From: Methanoregula sp. SKADARSKE-2
GTDB lineage: Archaea > Halobacteriota > Methanomicrobia > Methanomicrobiales > Methanospirillaceae
Direction: 5' to 3'
Assembly: GCA_030919125.1 (NCBI GenBank)
Contig: CP121470.1
Location: 1 to 64,000, forward strand
Length of the DNA stretch: 64,000 nt
Shown: positions 37,679 to 46,212 of the stretch, in pieces
Layout: every line of letters begins with the position of its first letter
Numbering within the stretch: the first letter of the stretch is position 1
Program-made: the position numbers and the translations under genes
Notes under the pieces: generated by a model
The model's input: the letters and a program-made list of their open reading frames with translations, nothing else
The model's database searches: none
Told to the model about the DNA's origin: nothing

Positions 37679-40060
37679 TTAATTCTTCATTGCCGTTTCA
37701 AGGCTCTCTGTCAGTTTTGCGATCCCGGCAAAGTCCTTCTTCCGTTTATAGAGCGCGGTGCGAAGTTCCACGGCCTCTTTCTCCGCTTTGTGCAGAACGC
37801 CAGCGTGGCTGATCTCGTCAGCCGCCTTGCCGAGAATCTCCCGCTGCTCCTGATTGTGCAGCATCTCCCATGCCTGCCGCTCCGACTTCTCGATCGATTC
37901 GCGGTCGAGCGAGCCCTTGACCTTGAGGAGCGCCGCATCGAAGTGGGCCTTGGTCAGCATCACGTTCTTGATGGCATCAATCCGGTCCTTCTCGTCCCGG
38001 TCACCCATGGTCAGGATGAACTCGCGCATCGCAGCCATCTTTGCCTCGCGGACGAGCGATTCGATGTCGGCACCCGCATAGCCCTCGGTACGCTTCACGA
38101 GCTCATCGACATCGACATCCTTCGCAAGGATGCTGCCGGTCTCGCCGCCGAGGTAGACCTCGAAGATCTTCTTCCTGCTTTCCTCGTCAGGTGCGGGGAC
38201 GTAGATATGCCGCTCGAGCCTGCCTGGGCGGAGCAGCGCATCGTCGAGCATGTCCGGCCGGTTCGTTGCAGCGAGGATGGTGACATTCTTGAGCTCCTCC
38301 ATCCCGTCCAGCTCGGTGAGGATCTGGCTCACCACACTCTCGGTCACATGCGATGACCCTTGGAAGGATCCGCGCTTGGGCACGAGCGCATCGATCTCAT
38401 CGAAGAAGATGATCGAGGGCGATGCCTGCCTGGCCTTCCGGAAGATCTCCCGGACACCCTTCTCTGACTCCCCCACCCACTTGGAGAGGAGCTCGGGGCC
38501 CTTGATCGCGATGAAGTTGCACTCGCTCTCGTTTGCAACCGCTTTTGCAAGCAGGGTCTTGCCCGTACCGGGCGGGCCGAAGAGGAGGATGCCTTTTGGG
38601 GGTTTTGTCCGGAGGCGTTCGAAGACGTCAGGGTATTTGAGCGGCCACTCGACCGCCTCGCGGAGCTCCTGCTTCACATCATCGAGGCCGCCCACCTGCT
38701 TCCAGGTTACATCCGGTACTTCGACAAGCACCTCACGCATTGCGCTCGGCTCAACATGCTTCCGGGCCTCTGCGAAGTCAGCGTTTGTGACCCGGAGCTG
38801 GTCCAGAACCTCGTTTGGGATCTCTTCGTCAATCTTGATCTGCGGGATAATTTTCCGCAGCGCATGCATGGCTGCCTCCTTGACAAGGAGCGCTATGTCA
38901 GCCCCGACAAAACCGTGCGTGTTATTGGCAAACTCCTCGATCTTCACGTCATCCGCGAGCGGGACACCGCGGGAATGGACCTGGAAGATCTCCAGCCGGC
39001 CTTTCTTATCGGGAATTCCGACTTCTATCTCGCGATCGAACCTTCCCCCGCGCCGGAGGGCCGGGTCAATCGAGTCGGGAAGGTTTGTCGCCGCGATAAC
39101 GATGACCTGGCCCCTGCCCTTGAGCCCGTCCATGAGAGAGAGAAGCTGGGCTACGACCCTGCGTTCCACTTCACCCTGCACTTCAGCACGCTTGGGTGCG
39201 ATTGCGTCGATCTCATCGATAAAGATGATCGCGGGCGCGTTCTGCTCTGCCTCCTCGAACTTCTCACGGAGTCCCTTCTCGCTTTCACCGTAGTACTTGC
39301 TCATGATCTCCGGGCCGGAGAGGGTGATGAAGTGCGCATCGACCTCATTTGCCACGGCCTTTGCGATCAAGGTCTTCCCGGTTCCCGGGGGCCCGTACAG
39401 CAGGACACCCTTCGGCGGCTGGATACCGAGCCGCTCGAAGATCTCCGGGTGCCGGAGCGGGAGCTCGATCATCTCCCGGACGAGCTGGAGCTCGCGGCCA
39501 AGGCCCCCGATATCCTCGTAATGGATCTCGGAGACCTCCTTCTTGCCTTCCTCGGGCTTGTACGGCTCTTCCTTGAGCTCGATCTCGGTGTCATCAGTGA
39601 CGATGGCGATACCCTTAGGGGTTACCTTTGCAATAACGAGAGTAATGGCATTTCCGATCACGTCGACCCTGACGGTCTGGCCTTCGATCACCGATCTTCC
39701 CCGCAGGACCCGGGCGAGGTACTGCTCGCCACCAACGAGCCGGATCGGCTGGGTTGGCTGGATAACCACCTTCCGGGCGTACTCGGCCTCGATCCTCCGG
39801 ATCCTCACCTTCTCGTCGATACCGGTCCCGGCGTTCCCCCGTATGTTCCCGTCGATCCGCAGGACACCGGAACCGGTATCCTGGGAGAAGCCGGGCCATA
39901 CAATGGCCGCCGCCTTCTTCTTCCCCTGGATCTCAATTACATCCCCGGAGACCAGCCCGAGCTTCTTCATCACCTCAATGGAGAGGCGGGCTATCCCGCG
40001 CCCCGCATCGTCGTGTGCCGCTTCCTTTACCGTTACATCGAATGAATCCTTCTCTGTCAT
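37679..40060 (-). CDS. Cdc48/VAT AAA+ ATPase
   Basis: A 793-residue protein-unfolding ATPase that feeds substrates to the proteasome. Domain order: Cdc48 N-domain (1 to about 185; [18 protein letters not shown]), D1 AAA with Walker [18 protein letters not shown] and Walker [16 protein letters not shown]2 AAA with [17 protein letters not shown] and [15 protein letters not shown], and a helical C-terminus. The linker sequences [14 protein letters not shown] and [12 protein letters not shown] carry arginine fingers. It is divergent from thiC. The sHSP gene follows it. Confidence 0.97.
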   Translation of the reverse strand: MTEKDSFDVTVKEAAHDDAGRGIARLSIEVMKKLGLVSGDVIEIQGKKKAAAIVWPGFSQDTGSGVLRIDGNIRGNAGTGIDEKVRIRRIEAEYARKVVIQPTQPIRLVGGEQYLARVLRGRSVIEGQTVRVDVIGNAITLVIAKVTPKGIAIVTDDTEIELKEEPYKPEEGKKEVSEIHYEDIGGLGRELQLVREMIELPLRHPEIFERLGIQPPKGVLLYGPPGTGKTLIAKAVANEVDAHFITLSGPEIMSKYYGESEKGLREKFEEAEQNAPAIIFIDEIDAIAPKRAEVQGEVERRVVAQLLSLMDGLKGRGQVIVIAATNLPDSIDPALRRGGRFDREIEVGIPDKKGRLEIFQVHSRGVPLADDVKIEEFANNTHGFVGADIALLVKEAAMHALRKIIPQIKIDEEIPNEVLDQLRVTNADFAEARKHVEPSAMREVLVEVPDVTWKQVGGLDDVKQELREAVEWPLKYPDVFERLRTKPPKGILLFGPPGTGKTLLAKAVANESECNFIAIKGPELLSKWVGESEKGVREIFRKARQASPSIIFFDEIDALVPKRGSFQGSSHVTESVVSQILTELDGMEELKNVTILAATNRPDMLDDALLRPGRLERHIYVPAPDEESRKKIFEVYLGGETGSILAKDVDVDELVKRTEGYAGADIESLVREAKMAAMREFILTMGDRDEKDRIDAIKNVMLTKAHFDAALLKVKGSLDRESIEKSERQAWEMLHNQEQREILGKAADEISHAGVLHKAEKEAVELRTALYKRKKDFAGIAKLTESLETAMKN

Positions 40061-40121
40061 AAGTAGATACTCCGTAAATTGTGCCTCGAATGGCTCAAGG
40101 TTAACATCTGGTTAGTGTACA

Positions 40122-40133
40122 ATTATATTTAAA
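40122..40133 (-). promoter_or_regulatory. TATA box of cdc48
   Basis: On the minus strand TTTAAATATAAT lies 62 bp before the cdc48 start at 40060, a normal place for an archaeal TATA element with a leader of about 35 nt. Confidence 0.6.
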
Positions 40134-40248
40134 CACTGTTATTGTGCTATCAACCGGCCTCACCGCATAATACCCCGGGACCAATATAAACCCGATCTCC
40201 GGATCCGGGAGAACGCAAAAAAATCTGCCTTATGGTAAATCAACTTTA

Positions 40249-40265
40249 CTTGTCCAGAGAACAAG
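40249..40265. promoter_or_regulatory. Inverted repeat upstream of thiC, site 1
   Basis: CTTGT-CCAGAGA-ACAAG, 5-bp arms with a 7-bp spacer, 64 bp before the thiC start. The same arms in the opposite order with the same spacer length occur again at 40291-40307, so the two look like a pair of regulator sites. Confidence 0.45.
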
Positions 40266-40290
40266 CGGAATTTAGTCCCGAAAGGCAAAA

Positions 40291-40307
40291 ACAAGTATTT
40301 ATCTTGT
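40291..40307. promoter_or_regulatory. Inverted repeat with TATA-like spacer upstream of thiC, site 2
   Basis: ACAAG-TATTTAT-CTTGT, 21 bp before ATG 40329. The spacer is itself TATA-like. A regulator bound here would block transcription or initiation of thiC. No TPP riboswitch is seen in this leader. Confidence 0.45.
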
Positions 40308-40328
40308 CTTTAAGGAAACCTGTATGCC

Positions 40329-41606
40329 ATGAGCATTCTCGCGGATGCCAAGCGGGGCATCGTTACCGAAGAGATGAAGATCGTCGCAGCGCAGGAAGGG
40401 GTCACCGAGGACTTTGTCCGGCGCAGCGTGGCCGGCGGGCACATCGTTATTCCCGTCTCGCCGTACCGGAAAGTCAAGATCTGCGGTATCGGTGAAGGCC
40501 TCAGGACGAAAGTGAACGCATCGATCGGCACCTCGACCGATATCGTCAATATCCCTGAGGAGGTGGAGAAGGCCCGGCAGGCAGAGCTCGCCGGCGCAGA
40601 CACCCTCATGGAGCTCTCGACCGGGGGGGATTTCCAGGAGATCCGCAGGCAGGTCATTGCGAACACGAAACTCTCGGTAGGGTGCGTCCCGCTCTATCAG
40701 GCATTCATCGAGGCAGCCCAGAAGGACGGTGCGGTCGTCAACATGAAAGAGGACGACCTCTTCCGGATCACCGCTGAACAGGCCAAGCTCGGGACCAACT
40801 TCATGGCGATCCATACCGGCATCAACTTTGAGACCGTCAAGCGGTTGAAGAACCAGGGCCGGCACGCGGGCCTTGTCTCCCGCGGGGGAGCCTTCATGAC
40901 CGCATGGATGCTCCACAACGAGAAGGAGAACCCGCTCTACGCCGAGTTCGACTACCTCCTCGAGATCATGAAGGAGCACGAGGTCACCCTCTCGATGGGG
41001 AACGGCATGCGGGCCGGCGCCATCCATGACGCTACCGACCGCGCCGGCATCCAGGAGCTCCTCATCAACGCAGAGCTCGCAGACAAGGCACACAAGGAGA
41101 ACATTCAGGTCATTGTCGAAGGCCCCGGCCATGTGCCCATCGATGAGATCGCAACCAACGTCCAGCTCATGAAGCGGGTGACCAACAACAAGCCATTCTA
41201 CATGCTCGGCCCCATCGTCACCGACATTGCACCCGGCTACGATGACCGGGTCGCAGCGATCGGCGCCGCGATCTCATCCTCGCTCGGCGCGGATTTCATC
41301 TGTTACGTCACCCCAGCCGAACACCTCGCCCTCCCGACGCCGGAAGAGGTGTACGAAGGCGTTATGTGTTCGAGGATTGCAGCGCACGTCGGCGACATGG
41401 TCAAGCTCAGGAAGACCCGGGATCAGGACCTCGAGATGGGCCATGCCCGCAGGGAGCTCGACTGGGGCCGGCAGTACGCTGCCGCCATGAACCCGACCCG
41501 TGCAAAGGCGATTCGGGACGAGCGGATGCCTGCCGACACGGATGCATGCACCATGTGCGGGGACTACTGCGCGATAAAGATTGTCAACAAGCATTTCAGA
41601 TTCTAA
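40329..41606 (+). CDS. thiC: Phosphomethylpyrimidine synthase
   Basis: A radical SAM enzyme that rearranges aminoimidazole ribotide to the pyrimidine of thiamine. The 425-residue length suits the archaeal form, which lacks the bacterial N-terminal extension. Motifs: AGADTLMELSTGGDFQEIR, NFMAIHTGINFETV, SRGGAFMTAWML, VEGPGHVPIDEI, YMLGPIVTDIAPGYDD and the C-terminal cluster-binding CTMCGDYCAIKI. An eight-T run follows the stop. The leader holds two inverted repeats that may be regulatory. Confidence 0.96.
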   Translation: MSILADAKRGIVTEEMKIVAAQEGVTEDFVRRSVAGGHIVIPVSPYRKVKICGIGEGLRTKVNASIGTSTDIVNIPEEVEKARQAELAGADTLMELSTGGDFQEIRRQVIANTKLSVGCVPLYQAFIEAAQKDGAVVNMKEDDLFRITAEQAKLGTNFMAIHTGINFETVKRLKNQGRHAGLVSRGGAFMTAWMLHNEKENPLYAEFDYLLEIMKEHEVTLSMGNGMRAGAIHDATDRAGIQELLINAELADKAHKENIQVIVEGPGHVPIDEIATNVQLMKRVTNNKPFYMLGPIVTDIAPGYDDRVAAIGAAISSSLGADFICYVTPAEHLALPTPEEVYEGVMCSRIAAHVGDMVKLRKTRDQDLEMGHARRELDWGRQYAAAMNPTRAKAIRDERMPADTDACTMCGDYCAIKIVNKHFRF

Positions 41607-41607
41607 C

Positions 41608-41615
41608 TTTTTTTT
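41608..41615 (+). terminator. Oligo-T terminator after thiC
   Basis: Eight T residues begin two bases after the thiC stop codon, matching the oligo-T type of archaeal intrinsic termination. Confidence 0.6.
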
Positions 41616-42069
41616 GCTGAACGGGGATTGTTCCGGTCGGGATTTTACTTATCTGTTTGAAAAACCCCGAGACTGCGAAGAGCCCGGCACGTGCGATTTG
41701 CATGCAGATGACAGGAATTCTCCGCAAAAGTTGGAACCCTGCAGAAAAACGTCCACTATGTGACCGCTCCGGGTTATTTTTGCAGATACTTACCCCAGAC
41801 AAATCCTGACTAGGGGGACCCCCCAGATTTTCTGAGAAATTTCCGGCACGGATCGATAAAAAAATTTGCTGGTTGCTTCGGATTCAGCTTTCCCTGAGCG
41901 ATCTCTCCTCCTCTTCTCCTCAGTTCGACACTATTGTCAGATTTTTCTGGTTTGGCCGATCCCGGCAGAGCCGGCCGGATCTCTCCGGGTCGCAGGTAAG
42001 ATCCATAAAGATCCTTCAGGCACGAACGGGCAGAGGCACCTGGGATGTGCGGTAGAGTGACCATTATGG
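41616..42069. other. Intergenic region, nothing recognised
   Basis: No frame looks coding. It contains A-runs near 41859-41866 and T-rich stretches. It may carry the promoter of the following gene, but no distinct element stands out. Confidence 0.4.
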
Positions 42070-42102
42070 ATGACAAACACTAAGGATACCTTGAGGGAGA
42101 TC

Positions 42103-42690
42103 ATGATCAGGCATCCATCCGTTCCCGGGAAAAAAGCGCTCCGCGAGGAGATGAAGCGGAGACGTTTCGTGCTGGCAGAACCGGAGATCCGGAGCAAGAG
42201 CGAAGAGATCTGTACAAAAGCCCTCTCGCTTGCGAATGGATCCGACACGGTCATGGTCTATGCCTCCAAGAAGCCGGAGGTAGATACCGGATCGCTCATT
42301 GCCGGACTTATCGCCCGGGGCATACGGGTCATTGTTCCCATCATCGAACGGGAGACAACAAGCCTGCGCCTCTCGTACCTGGACGACCCCTCGGTGCTTA
42401 CCCCGTCCACATTCAATGTCCCAGAACCGGTGGGAAACGAGTTGCCGGCATCTCCCCGCGACGTGCAGCTCGTGATAATCCCGATCGTTGCATTCGACCG
42501 GAGAGGAGACCGGCTCGGGTACGGGGCCGGGTATTATGACCGGTTCCTCTCTGGGAACCGGGATATTCCCAAGATCGGCCTTGCCTTTGCCTGCCAGGAA
42601 GCCGGATTTATTCCTTCTGATGAGACCGATGTCCGGATGGACGCTATCATAACCGAAGACGCGATCATCTGGTGCGGGGAATCCGAATAG
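42103..42690 (+). CDS. 5-formyltetrahydrofolate cyclo-ligase family protein
   Basis: A protein of about 195 residues. The family closes 5-formyl-THF to methenyl-THF with ATP. KKALREEMKRRRFVL near the N-terminus, VYASKKPEVDTG and the signature VAFDRRGDRLGYGAGYYDRFL with the ATP-binding glycines are clear. I prefer ATG 42103 (MIRHPSVPGKK) behind GGGAG; an upstream start at 42070 would add 11 residues. Methanogens use tetrahydromethanopterin, so the true substrate may be different. Confidence 0.82.
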   Translation: MIRHPSVPGKKALREEMKRRRFVLAEPEIRSKSEEICTKALSLANGSDTVMVYASKKPEVDTGSLIAGLIARGIRVIVPIIERETTSLRLSYLDDPSVLTPSTFNVPEPVGNELPASPRDVQLVIIPIVAFDRRGDRLGYGAGYYDRFLSGNRDIPKIGLAFACQEAGFIPSDETDVRMDAIITEDAIIWCGESE

Positions 42691-42804
42691 ACGGGCGGGG
42701 CCATCCCACCTCAACTGCTGCGCAGATGGCGGGGCAGTATGGTGCCAGCGCTGCAAATACAATCAAATAACCCCGGTACCAACATGATCTAGCACGGTGA
42801 TCCT

Positions 42805-43596
42805 TTGCAGGTAAATTTCGGCGGGTTCGTCTCCCTCTCCACCATCGACTGGCGCGGGAGATCAGCCTGCTCGGTTTTTTTACGCGGCTGCCCGCTCCGG
42901 TGCTCCTATTGCCAGAACGAAGCGATCCAGGCAGGTGAGGATTACCGGGACCTGGACGAGATAGTCGATATGATCCGGACCTCGGCACCCTTCATCAGCG
43001 GGGTCGTCATCTCGGGAGGGGAGCCAGCTGTTCAGGGGGAGGCTCTGATGGCGCTTGCAGAGAGCACAAAGAAGATGGGGCTCTCTGTCGGGATTCAGAC
43101 AAGCGGCCTCTTCCCGGAGATCCTCGAAACCCTGATCGCCCGGGGCCTTGCCGAGAAGATAGCGATCGATTACAAGACCCGGTGGGAAGGATTTTCAAGC
43201 ACCGTGAAAGAGAAGGCCGATGCCCCGGGCGGGTACCAGAAGAGGGTCGACCGGTCGATTGCGATCTGTAAAAGAGCATGGGCGGATGAGCTCCTTCCGG
43301 AATTTGAAGTGATCGTGACTGTCTTTTACGAGAATGAAAAATATATCAGAACGATATCTGAGAAGATCGGCGATGCACCCCTCGTCCTCCAGCAAGGAGA
43401 ACACAAGATCCCCATGATGAAGGACGAGATCGCAAACATGACTGCATATATTGCCCGGAAACAAAATACCATTGAGCAGTATACCCCCATGACCCTCGCC
43501 GAGATCCAAGAGATTGGAAAGAACCTGAAACGGGATGTCCGGATCCGGACCCGGGAGGTTGGGGAGATCGTTTTCAGCCGGAGATTTATCTTATGA
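42805..43596 (+). CDS. Radical SAM protein, anaerobic ribonucleotide reductase activase-like
   Basis: A 263-residue protein with the radical SAM cluster motif in FLRGCPLRCSYCQNE (residues about 27-41) and a GGEP motif (VVISGGEPAVQG). It resembles NrdG-type activases that create a glycyl radical on class III ribonucleotide reductase, although the large reductase is not in the window. It starts at TTG 42805 after GGTGAT. The C-terminal 90 residues are longer than in short NrdG. Its stop overlaps the next gene start (ATGA). Confidence 0.8.
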   Translation: MQVNFGGFVSLSTIDWRGRSACSVFLRGCPLRCSYCQNEAIQAGEDYRDLDEIVDMIRTSAPFISGVVISGGEPAVQGEALMALAESTKKMGLSVGIQTSGLFPEILETLIARGLAEKIAIDYKTRWEGFSSTVKEKADAPGGYQKRVDRSIAICKRAWADELLPEFEVIVTVFYENEKYIRTISEKIGDAPLVLQQGEHKIPMMKDEIANMTAYIARKQNTIEQYTPMTLAEIQEIGKNLKRDVRIRTREVGEIVFSRRFIL

Positions 43597-44141
43597 AAGT
43601 AATCGGCGTCGTAGGTATGCCTGCAAGCGGCAAAGGCGAGTTTGCGCAGATAGCAGCCGGCATGGGAATCCCGGTCATTGTGATGGGAGACATAATCCGG
43701 AACGCGGTGAAGGCTGCCGGGCTTGAACCAAGTGATGCAAACTTCGGGGCTACGGCAACGAGGCTCCGGGCCAAACGCGGGATGGATGCTATCGGGCAGC
43801 TCTGCGTCCCCGAAGTCAGAAGCCGCCAGGCTCCCCTTCTCCTCATCGATGGGATCCGGGGCGATGCGGAGGTAAAATTGTTCCGGAGAGAGTTCCCGCA
43901 GTTCACGCTCATCCGGATCGAGTCAAGTTTCAAGAACCGGTTATCCCGGGTTGCGGCCCGGGGGCGCTCGGATGATTTCAAGACCGCAGGCGAACTCCTC
44001 ACCCGGGACGAGCGGGAGCTCGGGTGGGGGCTTGGGAAAGCTCTGGAACTTGCAGATCTCCGGCTCGAAAACAACGGCACGCTGGATGAGTTCTCGGCCG
44101 CAGTCAGCAAGCACCTCGAAGAAATCCGGATGGATCCGTGA
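43593..44141 (+). CDS. UPF0200-type nucleotide kinase-like protein
   Basis: A 182-residue P-loop protein starting MKVIGVVGMPASGKGEF (Walker A at 8-15). It resembles dephospho-CoA kinase and adenylate kinase folds and matches the archaeal UPF0200 family, with VIVMGDIIRN and LLLIDGIRGDAEV. The phosphate acceptor is not established. It overlaps both neighbours by a few bases, so it is part of one operon from the radical SAM gene to rnz. Confidence 0.85.
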   Translation: MKVIGVVGMPASGKGEFAQIAAGMGIPVIVMGDIIRNAVKAAGLEPSDANFGATATRLRAKRGMDAIGQLCVPEVRSRQAPLLLIDGIRGDAEVKLFRREFPQFTLIRIESSFKNRLSRVAARGRSDDFKTAGELLTRDERELGWGLGKALELADLRLENNGTLDEFSAAVSKHLEEIRMDP

Positions 44142-44911
44142 TGCTCAGGCCATACTTCTCCTCATCGGCCAAAGTCTGGGACGATATCTCGTGGGTGTAC
44201 GGGATCGAGGATGCCGGGTATGCAGGCTGGGAGATCGTCGGTGACGGGAACTACAAACTGGACAGACCGGAATGTTTCCGGAGGATCGAAGAGGTGATCA
44301 CAAGCACAAATCTCGGCATCACGGTCCACGCCCCGTACGGGGACCTGAACCTTGCCACCCTCAACGATCCCATCTGGCACGAATCGATCCGCCAGATCTG
44401 CACGTGTATCGAATACGCCTCCCGGATCACCGACCGGGTCACCATCCACCCGGGATATCTCTCCCCCTTAGGGAAACTCATGCCCCAGAAAGTCTGGGAG
44501 CTCCAGAAGGAGGCGCTCCACCAGATCGGGAAGTTTGCTGTGGAGCACTCGGTCCTTGCCTGCCTTGAGAACATGATCGGCATCAAGGAGTTCCTCTGCC
44601 GGCTGCCGGAGGAGCTCCTGGGGATGACTGAGGGCATCGAGGGTATTGGCATGACCTTTGATTTCGGGCACGCGAACACGATCGGGAAGGTGAACGACTT
44701 CCTCCCCCGCGTGGGAAGAGCGAGCCACCTCCATATCCACGACAACCATGGCATGTCGGATGAACACCTAGCTCTTGGCGACGGCACGATAAACTGGGAG
44801 ACGGTCGGGAAAAAGATCTCATCCGACTACAGCGGTGTGATCGTGATCGAAGGGAGATCGATTGAGGAAGCGAAGAAGAGTATGACGGTCTACCGGAAGT
44901 GGTTTGCATGA
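44141..44911 (+). CDS. Sugar phosphate isomerase/epimerase-like TIM-barrel protein
   Basis: About 256 residues of the AP-endonuclease-2/xylose-isomerase-like TIM barrel family. Metal-site acids and histidines appear in ITVHAPYGDLNLA, RVTIHPGYLSPLG, ACLENMIGIKEF, GMTFDFGHANTIG, HLHIHDNHGMSDEH and GVIVIEGRS. The substrate is unknown. Start is ATG 44141, or GTG 44138 that overlaps the previous stop. It overlaps rnz by ATGA. Confidence 0.82.
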   Translation: MLRPYFSSSAKVWDDISWVYGIEDAGYAGWEIVGDGNYKLDRPECFRRIEEVITSTNLGITVHAPYGDLNLATLNDPIWHESIRQICTCIEYASRITDRVTIHPGYLSPLGKLMPQKVWELQKEALHQIGKFAVEHSVLACLENMIGIKEFLCRLPEELLGMTEGIEGIGMTFDFGHANTIGKVNDFLPRVGRASHLHIHDNHGMSDEHLALGDGTINWETVGKKISSDYSGVIVIEGRSIEEAKKSMTVYRKWFA

Positions 44912-45846
44912 GCGGCGAGACCCTCCAGGTCTATTTCCTCGGTACCGCCGGTGCGCTCCCGACCCCGGTGCGCAACCCGCCCTGCATCATGATCCGCCGG
45001 GGCTCCGACACCCTCCTCTTTGACTGTGGCGAAGGCGCACAACAACAGATGATGCGGGCCCGGTGCGGGTTTACGGTCGATGCGATCTTCATCACCCACT
45101 GGCATGCCGATCATTTCCTCGGGATCTTCGGGCTCGTCCAGACGATGTCGTTCAATGGCCGGTCTGAGCCCCTGACTATCTACGGCCCAGAGTGGGTGCA
45201 CGAGTTTGTCGCAACGCTCCGGAAGGTCACCCGGTTCAACCTGAAGTTCACTATCGATGCGGTTGAGCTGGTTCACGGATCGTGGGTGCGGCTTGACGGC
45301 TACACCATAACGTCCTTTGCGGCAAACCACGGGATCCCTGCGCTCGGTTTCGTCCTCGAAGAGGACTCGCGGCCGGGCAGGTTTGACCGCGAGCATGCGA
45401 TCTCCCGCGGGGTCCCCCCGGGCCCGCTCTTCGGCCGGCTCCAGCGGGGGGAGACCGTCCGTGTCGGTGAGGCCGGCAACCAGCACGAAGTCAGGCCAGA
45501 AGACGTGATGGGGCCAGCCCGGCCGGGAAGGAAGATCGTCTACACGGGAGATACCCGGACGATTGACCGGAATATCTGTGAGATTGCCCACGATGCAGAC
45601 TTACTCATCCACGATGCGACGTACGATGAATCGGAAAATGATCGGGCACGGGAGTTTTTCCACGCAACCGCAACACAGGCCGGCGAGGCTGCGACGGCCC
45701 TCAATGCACGGACACTCGCCCTTATCCATATCAGCTCCCGGTATACCGATCACCAGGTGCACATCATCGATGCAAAGAAAAAATTCTCCGGCTCGATCAT
45801 CACCCCTTCTGACCTGGATATGGTCGAGGTCATGTTCCGGGAATAG
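44908..45846 (+). CDS. rnz: Ribonuclease Z
   Basis: It cuts the 3' trailer from tRNA precursors. About 312 residues. The metallo-beta-lactamase zinc motif THWHADHFLG is at about 65-74, with FLGTAGALPTPVRNPPC and LLFDCGEGAQQQMM upstream and KIVYTGDTR and LLIHDATYDES further on. The start ATG 44908 overlaps the stop of the TIM-barrel gene. It ends the five-gene operon. Confidence 0.94.
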   Translation: MSGETLQVYFLGTAGALPTPVRNPPCIMIRRGSDTLLFDCGEGAQQQMMRARCGFTVDAIFITHWHADHFLGIFGLVQTMSFNGRSEPLTIYGPEWVHEFVATLRKVTRFNLKFTIDAVELVHGSWVRLDGYTITSFAANHGIPALGFVLEEDSRPGRFDREHAISRGVPPGPLFGRLQRGETVRVGEAGNQHEVRPEDVMGPARPGRKIVYTGDTRTIDRNICEIAHDADLLIHDATYDESENDRAREFFHATATQAGEAATALNARTLALIHISSRYTDHQVHIIDAKKKFSGSIITPSDLDMVEVMFRE

Positions 45847-46212
45847 GGGATCGAAGGGTTTTTCCGGGCCATCCTTCGGTCTTCCAGAATTTTGGTTGGC
45901 CCGGGGGAGGAAAATTTCCTGAACATTCCCCAAAAACCGGTGCCGGAATCCGGTTCACGGGTCCCCACCTATCTTCCTGGCATTTTTCACCGGCACGTCT
46001 TTGAGGGGACAACGTTTTTCTCTCGGTTTTTCTGGGATCCCGGCAGAGGTGCAACAAGCAGATTAAATAATTACACTCCCATTCATGATCATACCAGACG
46101 TTGATTATCACCGGACGCTCATGATGCCGGAGTACGATAATTTCGGAGGCGTTGGCGAGCCAATACAAGATCGCGAGCAATATCCCGTTGTAACGTGTGT
46201 GGTGAGGAAGAG
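45847..46212. other. Intergenic region with promoter of the DHH nuclease gene
   Basis: No coding sequence is convincing. GATTAAATAATTAC near 46061-46074 is a fair TATA element, and GGTGAGG directly before ATG 46213 is a ribosome-binding site. Confidence 0.45.

Noticed and set aside
38756..40045. 429-codon plus-strand frame opposite cdc48
   Set aside because: It is antisense to conserved AAA domains and shows no family resemblance; high GC creates such frames.
40134..40328. TPP riboswitch before thiC
   Set aside because: I looked for the CTGAGA and the downstream conserved core of the THI element and found neither.
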